A DNA stretch of 64,000 bases, from the NCBI RefSeq assembly GCF_002238045.1, contig NZ_NBYO01000001.1, positions 930,001 to 994,000 of the forward strand, read 5' to 3'. The stretch is from Notoacmeibacter marinus (lineage in GTDB: Bacteria; Pseudomonadota; Alphaproteobacteria; Rhizobiales; Rhizobiaceae). Below are positions 60,571 to 64,000 of the stretch, one piece after another. The position numbers and the translations under genes were made by a program. Position 1 is the stretch's first letter. The number at the start of each line of letters is the position of its first letter. The notes under the pieces were generated by a model that was given only the letters and a program-made list of their open reading frames with translations, was not told the origin of the DNA and ran no database searches.

Positions 60571-62018
60571 TATGTTGAATAAGTGTCGCCATCATCGCTC
60601 GGTCCGTACTTCTCCTCCGCCGGGTTAGCGATTAGTGGCGCCGTGTTGAAGACGCGCTCAGGGAGCCATGTGGCGATGCCGGGAGCGACGCTGACCAGCA
60701 GCAGCACCAGCAATTGAATCGCCACAAAAGGCACAACCCCGGCATAAATGTTTCGGATTGTCAGCAATGTTCCCGCCGCGCCGCGCAGATAGAAGAGCGC
60801 GAAACCGAATGGCGGGGTCAGGAAACTGGTTTGGAGATTGATACCGATGGCAACGCCGAACCAGATTGGATCGAGCCCAAGCTTTAGGAGGGTAGGGCCT
60901 GCGATCGGAATAACCAAAAAGACCACCTCGAACGTATCAAGAAAAAAGCCCATAATGAACATAAGCGCCATGATGAAGACGACTGCGCCGACCAGACCTC
61001 CGGGAAGAGACAACAGCAATGTCTCCAACAGTTCTTCACCGCCAAGACCCCGAAAAACCAGTGAGAAGACCGTTGCGCCAATCAGGATGGTAAACACCAT
61101 CGCGGAAACGAACATGGTGTTCTTAACAGCCTCGAAAATGTCCGAAACTGACAGACGCTGCTTGCTGAAGGCAAGAACGAATGCCCCGATGGCTCCGACC
61201 GATGCGGCCTCGGTTGGGGTGGCGAAACCCAACAGAATCGAGCCGAGCACTGCAATGATCAGCAGGATCGGCGGCAACAGGTAATAGCCCGCCCTGAGCA
61301 GCATCGAGCTTTCGATTTTCTTGTTTTGTGGAACGGCCGGGCAGGCCGATGGCCTGAAAAGCGCAATCCCGATGACTGTGATCATATAAAACGCCACAAG
61401 AAGCAGGCCTGGGAGAAGCGCTCCCATGAACAGCGCGCCGACCGAGACCGGAGTGGCCGAATAATTGCCCAATGACAGCTGCGCCGTGGAATTTGCGCTT
61501 TGCAATATATCCGCGATGAAAATGAGCACGATCGATGGCGGTATGATTTGCCCAAGGGTCCCGGATGAACAGACGATACCGCTGACAAGCCGGGGATCGT
61601 ACCCGGCACGCAGCATGGCCGGCACACTGAGCAGACCCATGGTAACAACAGTGGCACCGACGATCCCGGTCGAAGCGGCCAAAAGTGCACCAACGAAGAT
61701 GACAGAGACGCCCAGCCCGCCGGGAAACCTTTGAAGCATCTGCCCGAGAGTCACAAGCAGATCCTCAGCGATCCTGGAGCGTTGTAGGATAACTCCCATA
61801 AGCACGAATAACGGCACTGCCACCAAGGTTTCGTTGATCATGATCCCGTAGATTCTGGAGGGCGTGCCAGACAGCAGGGCCAGATCGAATTGGCCGAGCT
61901 GTGCGCCGAATAAGGCGAACAAAATGCCAACACCACCCAATGTAAAGGCGACTGGAAAGCCACCCATGAGCACAAGCACTGCCGCAAGAAGCAGAAAGAT
62001 GCTGAGATAGTGCGCCAT
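60567..62018 (-). CDS. dctM: TRAP transporter large permease (DctM), TakP-type system
   Basis: A 483-residue DctM-family protein of the longer subtype used with TakP-like binding proteins. It has ALLAASTGIVGATVVTMGLL near 111, SGTLGQIIPPSIVLIFIADI near 152, GFATPTEAASVGAIGAFVLA near 263 and NLQTSFLTPPFGFALFYLRG near 402. The FLTPPFGFALFYLRG motif distinguishes this subtype from the other TRAP permeases in the window. Last clear gene of dctP-isomerase-dctQ-dctM. Confidence 0.92.
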   Translation of the reverse strand: MAHYLSIFLLLAAVLVLMGGFPVAFTLGGVGILFALFGAQLGQFDLALLSGTPSRIYGIMINETLVAVPLFVLMGVILQRSRIAEDLLVTLGQMLQRFPGGLGVSVIFVGALLAASTGIVGATVVTMGLLSVPAMLRAGYDPRLVSGIVCSSGTLGQIIPPSIVLIFIADILQSANSTAQLSLGNYSATPVSVGALFMGALLPGLLLVAFYMITVIGIALFRPSACPAVPQNKKIESSMLLRAGYYLLPPILLIIAVLGSILLGFATPTEAASVGAIGAFVLAFSKQRLSVSDIFEAVKNTMFVSAMVFTILIGATVFSLVFRGLGGEELLETLLLSLPGGLVGAVVFIMALMFIMGFFLDTFEVVFLVIPIAGPTLLKLGLDPIWFGVAIGINLQTSFLTPPFGFALFYLRGAAGTLLTIRNIYAGVVPFVAIQLLVLLLVSVAPGIATWLPERVFNTAPLIANPAEEKYGPSDDGDTYSTY

Positions 62019-62037
62019 ACGAAGGTCCTCGTGATCG

Positions 62038-62601
62038 TTATGTGGGCCGGGCGGTGGAGTTGGAGTGCCCGGACAGCACGAGCGTATTGCGTATCAAGCC
62101 AACGATGCCCTGGAGGCCAAGAAGCAGGACGAAGATCAGAAGCGAGCCCTTGAGCAGATAAACCCCCGATAACCCGCCCGACTGTCCGGTCGTCTCTCCA
62201 GTTGCCCAGGATGTTAGAACGAAAGGCCAGGCGGTAAGCGCTATGAATGCGATAAACGGGAACAGCAGAAAACAGATGCCCAATAGTTCCAGAGCGGCCC
62301 TGGTTTTGTCGCTTCGGCTCTCCGTTATCAGATCGACCCGGATATGCTTGTCATGGGTCAAGGCAGGCCCTGAACCGAGAATGAAGAGTAGCGCATGCTG
62401 CCAGACGTAAAGCTCCTGCATCCATATGACGCCGATACCGAAGGCGTAACGCAGGATCACCACCAGAAAGCAGAACAACGCACAGCCCAATGCGAGCCAG
62501 CAAACCACATTGCCTATTTTGATATTGAAGCCTTCGAGCCATCTCAGGACAGCCACCGCAATGCAGACCCCGGCGTGGCGGTCGGATGTCTGTCTACCCA
62601 T
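62038..62601 (-). CDS. dctQ: TRAP transporter small permease (DctQ), TakP-type system
   Basis: A 187-residue DctQ protein with four helices and the subtype motif ILRYAFGIGVIWMQELYVWQ near 50 and ALTHDKHIRVDLI near 82. The ATG at 62601 overlaps the isomerase gene by eight bases. Confidence 0.85.
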   Translation of the reverse strand: MGRQTSDRHAGVCIAVAVLRWLEGFNIKIGNVVCWLALGCALFCFLVVILRYAFGIGVIWMQELYVWQHALLFILGSGPALTHDKHIRVDLITESRSDKTRAALELLGICFLLFPFIAFIALTAWPFVLTSWATGETTGQSGGLSGVYLLKGSLLIFVLLLGLQGIVGLIRNTLVLSGHSNSTARPT

Positions 62602-63211
62602 CCTTCGCGGCCAGTTCTTCAAGAAAATCCAGTCTGTCCTGCCCCCAGAAACGGTGGCCGCGATAGATATAGAACGGCGATCCGAAGACCCCCTTGCCGA
62701 TCGCATCGGCAGTTTTCTGGTCGAGTTCGGCGATTATCGACCGGTCGCGCGCCAGATCGAGTAGCGCATCGCCATCAAGCTCGTGCTCGCGACAGATATC
62801 GGACAGCACAGCGGGGTCCGATATGTCTCGGCTCTCCGCCCACAGCGCTGCCATGATGCCAGCGCTCAGCTCGCCCACATCGCCACCGCGCGATTTGTGC
62901 GCATAGACCAGGCAGGATGCCAGTTCATCGTTGGGCGGAAAGCCAGTGGGTTCCAGCACCAGCGGCATATTCAGCCTATCCCGCCACCGTCTCATTTCCT
63001 CGAAACGATACGTCTGGCGTTCGATCGAACGATCGGGCAGCGGGATACCGCCGGTTTTTGCATATACGTCGAGCAGTCGAACCGGATAATGATCGACCTC
63101 AAGGCGGTATTTGGCGGCCAGAGCGTTCAGTCGCTTTGACCCCAAATAAGCCCAATCGGATATGATCCAGTAGTAATGCTCGATACGGGCCTTGGACTGC
63201 ACCCTGGTCAT
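62594..63211 (-). CDS. DsbA-fold 2-hydroxychromene-2-carboxylate isomerase / GST-kappa-like protein
   Basis: A 205-residue thioredoxin-fold (DsbA/HCCA isomerase) protein with EHYYWIISDWAYLGSKRLNA near 11, an all-helical insert, and the C-terminal GVFGSPFYIYRGHRFWGQDR near 174. It has no CxxC motif; the active position after the first strand (ISDWAYLG) carries Ser, as in HCCA isomerases that use glutathione. It lies between the TRAP binding protein (1 base away) and dctQ (overlapping), which suggests the imported compound is its substrate. Confidence 0.85.
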   Translation of the reverse strand: MTRVQSKARIEHYYWIISDWAYLGSKRLNALAAKYRLEVDHYPVRLLDVYAKTGGIPLPDRSIERQTYRFEEMRRWRDRLNMPLVLEPTGFPPNDELASCLVYAHKSRGGDVGELSAGIMAALWAESRDISDPAVLSDICREHELDGDALLDLARDRSIIAELDQKTADAIGKGVFGSPFYIYRGHRFWGQDRLDFLEELAAKDG

Positions 63212-63212
63212 G

Positions 63213-64000
63213 CTAACCTTGAACCAGCTTGCGGGCGTTCAAATAGGCCTGTTCGGCAAACGAGGTATATTCGCTTTGCTTGGTCAGGGATGCATCCCAG
63301 GAATCGAAGATCTTCACCGTGATGGGATCGGCGTTCGCACGCTCCTCTTCCAACACGTCGCGTGTGGCACGACCCAGGGCTTCGATCACCTCGCGTGGAG
63401 CCCGCCTCAGGCGGACGCCGTGCTCATTCTTCATCACCTGCAGGGCCGCAGCGCTACCGTTCTGATATTCGCCCCACATATCGACATAACCAGCCTGACA
63501 AGCGACCCGGACAATGTGCTGCAGATCTTTCGGAAGCTGATTGTACTGAGTTTTGTTGACGACACACTCCAGCGCGGTGCCAGAATCCTGGAAGCCGGGG
63601 GAATAATAATTCTTGGCGACCTGATGTAGTCCGAGGGCTATATCATTGTATGGGCCGATAAATTCCGCCGCATCGATGGCACCGGACTGGAGCGCAGGAA
63701 AAATCTCGCCTGCGGGCAGAAGGACAACGGTCGCGCCCACTTTTTCCAGAACCGCACCGCCCAGCCCTGGCATGCGCATCTTCAGTCCCTGCAGATCGTC
63801 GATTGACGACAGTTCGTGACGGAACCACCCCAGCATTTGGGTGCCGGTGGTGCCGGCCGCGAACGGTTGTAGATCGAAGGGCTCATAGAGTTCCTCCCAA
63901 AGGGCCTGTCCACCGCCATGGTCGATCCAGGCTGACGTTTCATTGGCGCTCATCCCGAAAGGAACTGCGGAAAAAAAGGCCGTCGCCTTGGATTTACCGA
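63213..64000 (-). CDS. TRAP transporter substrate-binding protein, TakP-like (partial)
   Basis: The C-terminal 262 residues of a DctP-superfamily binding protein of the TakP group; the frame continues through the window edge, so the start is missing. The visible part runs from KSKATAFFSAVPFGMS through GTQMLGWFRHELSSIDDLQG, LKMRMPGLGG, LPAGEIFPALQSGAIDAAEF and YYSPGFQDSG. TakP-type proteins bind 2-oxo acids or other hydrophobic carboxylates via a cation bridge. It heads the operon with the isomerase and permease genes. Confidence 0.9.
   Translation of the reverse strand, partial: GKSKATAFFSAVPFGMSANETSAWIDHGGGQALWEELYEPFDLQPFAAGTTGTQMLGWFRHELSSIDDLQGLKMRMPGLGGAVLEKVGATVVLLPAGEIFPALQSGAIDAAEFIGPYNDIALGLHQVAKNYYSPGFQDSGTALECVVNKTQYNQLPKDLQHIVRVACQAGYVDMWGEYQNGSAAALQVMKNEHGVRLRRAPREVIEALGRATRDVLEEERANADPITVKIFDSWDASLTKQSEYTSFAEQAYLNARKLVQG

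Overview
The window looks like accessory DNA (a plasmid, chromid or catabolic island) from an alphaproteobacterium, probably Hyphomicrobiales or Rhodobacterales. The basis is GC-rich coding sequence, many solute-binding-protein importers, and an ectoine catabolic cluster of the kind known from these orders. No rRNA, tRNA, CRISPR array or core replication gene was recognised. Transposase and integrase remnants separate the gene blocks, so the region appears to have been assembled in pieces.

Layout. (1) 1-2296: cysteate sulfo-lyase/D-cysteine desulfhydrase-type enzyme (cut at the left edge), a YeiH/CuyZ-type exporter and a RidA deaminase; together they suggest desulfonation with sulfite export and 2-aminoacrylate clean-up. 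(2) 2553-10330: mtnK-mtnA-SorC regulator-class II aldolase, divergent from a sugar ABC importer; this is a 'DHAP shunt' for 5-methylthioribose or 5-deoxyribose. (3) 10490-11706: IS21-like terminal repeats around an unrecognised ORF, then a broken IS30 transposase. (4) 11905-36495: a large carboxylic-acid catabolic island with two TRAP importers, a Liv-type ABC importer, an APH-fold kinase/acyl-CoA dehydrogenase pair (ACAD10/11- or LvaA/LvaC-like), an acyl-CoA ligase, nitroreductase, CaiB-type CoA-transferase, hydratase, thiolase, two SDRs, and AraC and GntR regulators. A repeated palindrome, TGTC-S-GACA, lies in front of five of its transcription units and is probably the GntR operator. (5) 36686-37470: broken IS3-family element. 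(6) 37597-51375: ectoine/hydroxyectoine uptake and degradation (enuR, TRAP teaABC/uehABC, usp, eutABC, doeAB; divergent asnC, semialdehyde dehydrogenase, aminotransferase). (7) 52074-57717: a small redox/sulfur regulon with an MFS exporter, thioredoxin, truncated trxB, glutamine amidotransferase, DUF2938 membrane protein and an ArsR-rhodanese regulator. Three sites ATTCAAT-N6-ATTGATT mark its promoters. (8) 57945-58850: integrase and IS3 debris. (9) 58941-60018: HPP-family membrane protein and TetR regulator with a palindromic operator candidate. (10) 60412-64000: a TakP-like TRAP importer operon containing a DsbA-fold isomerase gene, cut at the right edge.

The most interesting parts are the two regulons inferred from repeated operator sequences (GntR: TGTCSGACA; ArsR-rhodanese: ATTCAAT-N6-ATTGATT). 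The first joins an apparently phosphorylation-dependent hydroxyacyl-CoA pathway to three importers whose substrate is unknown. All functions are inferred from sequence reading; no database search was run.
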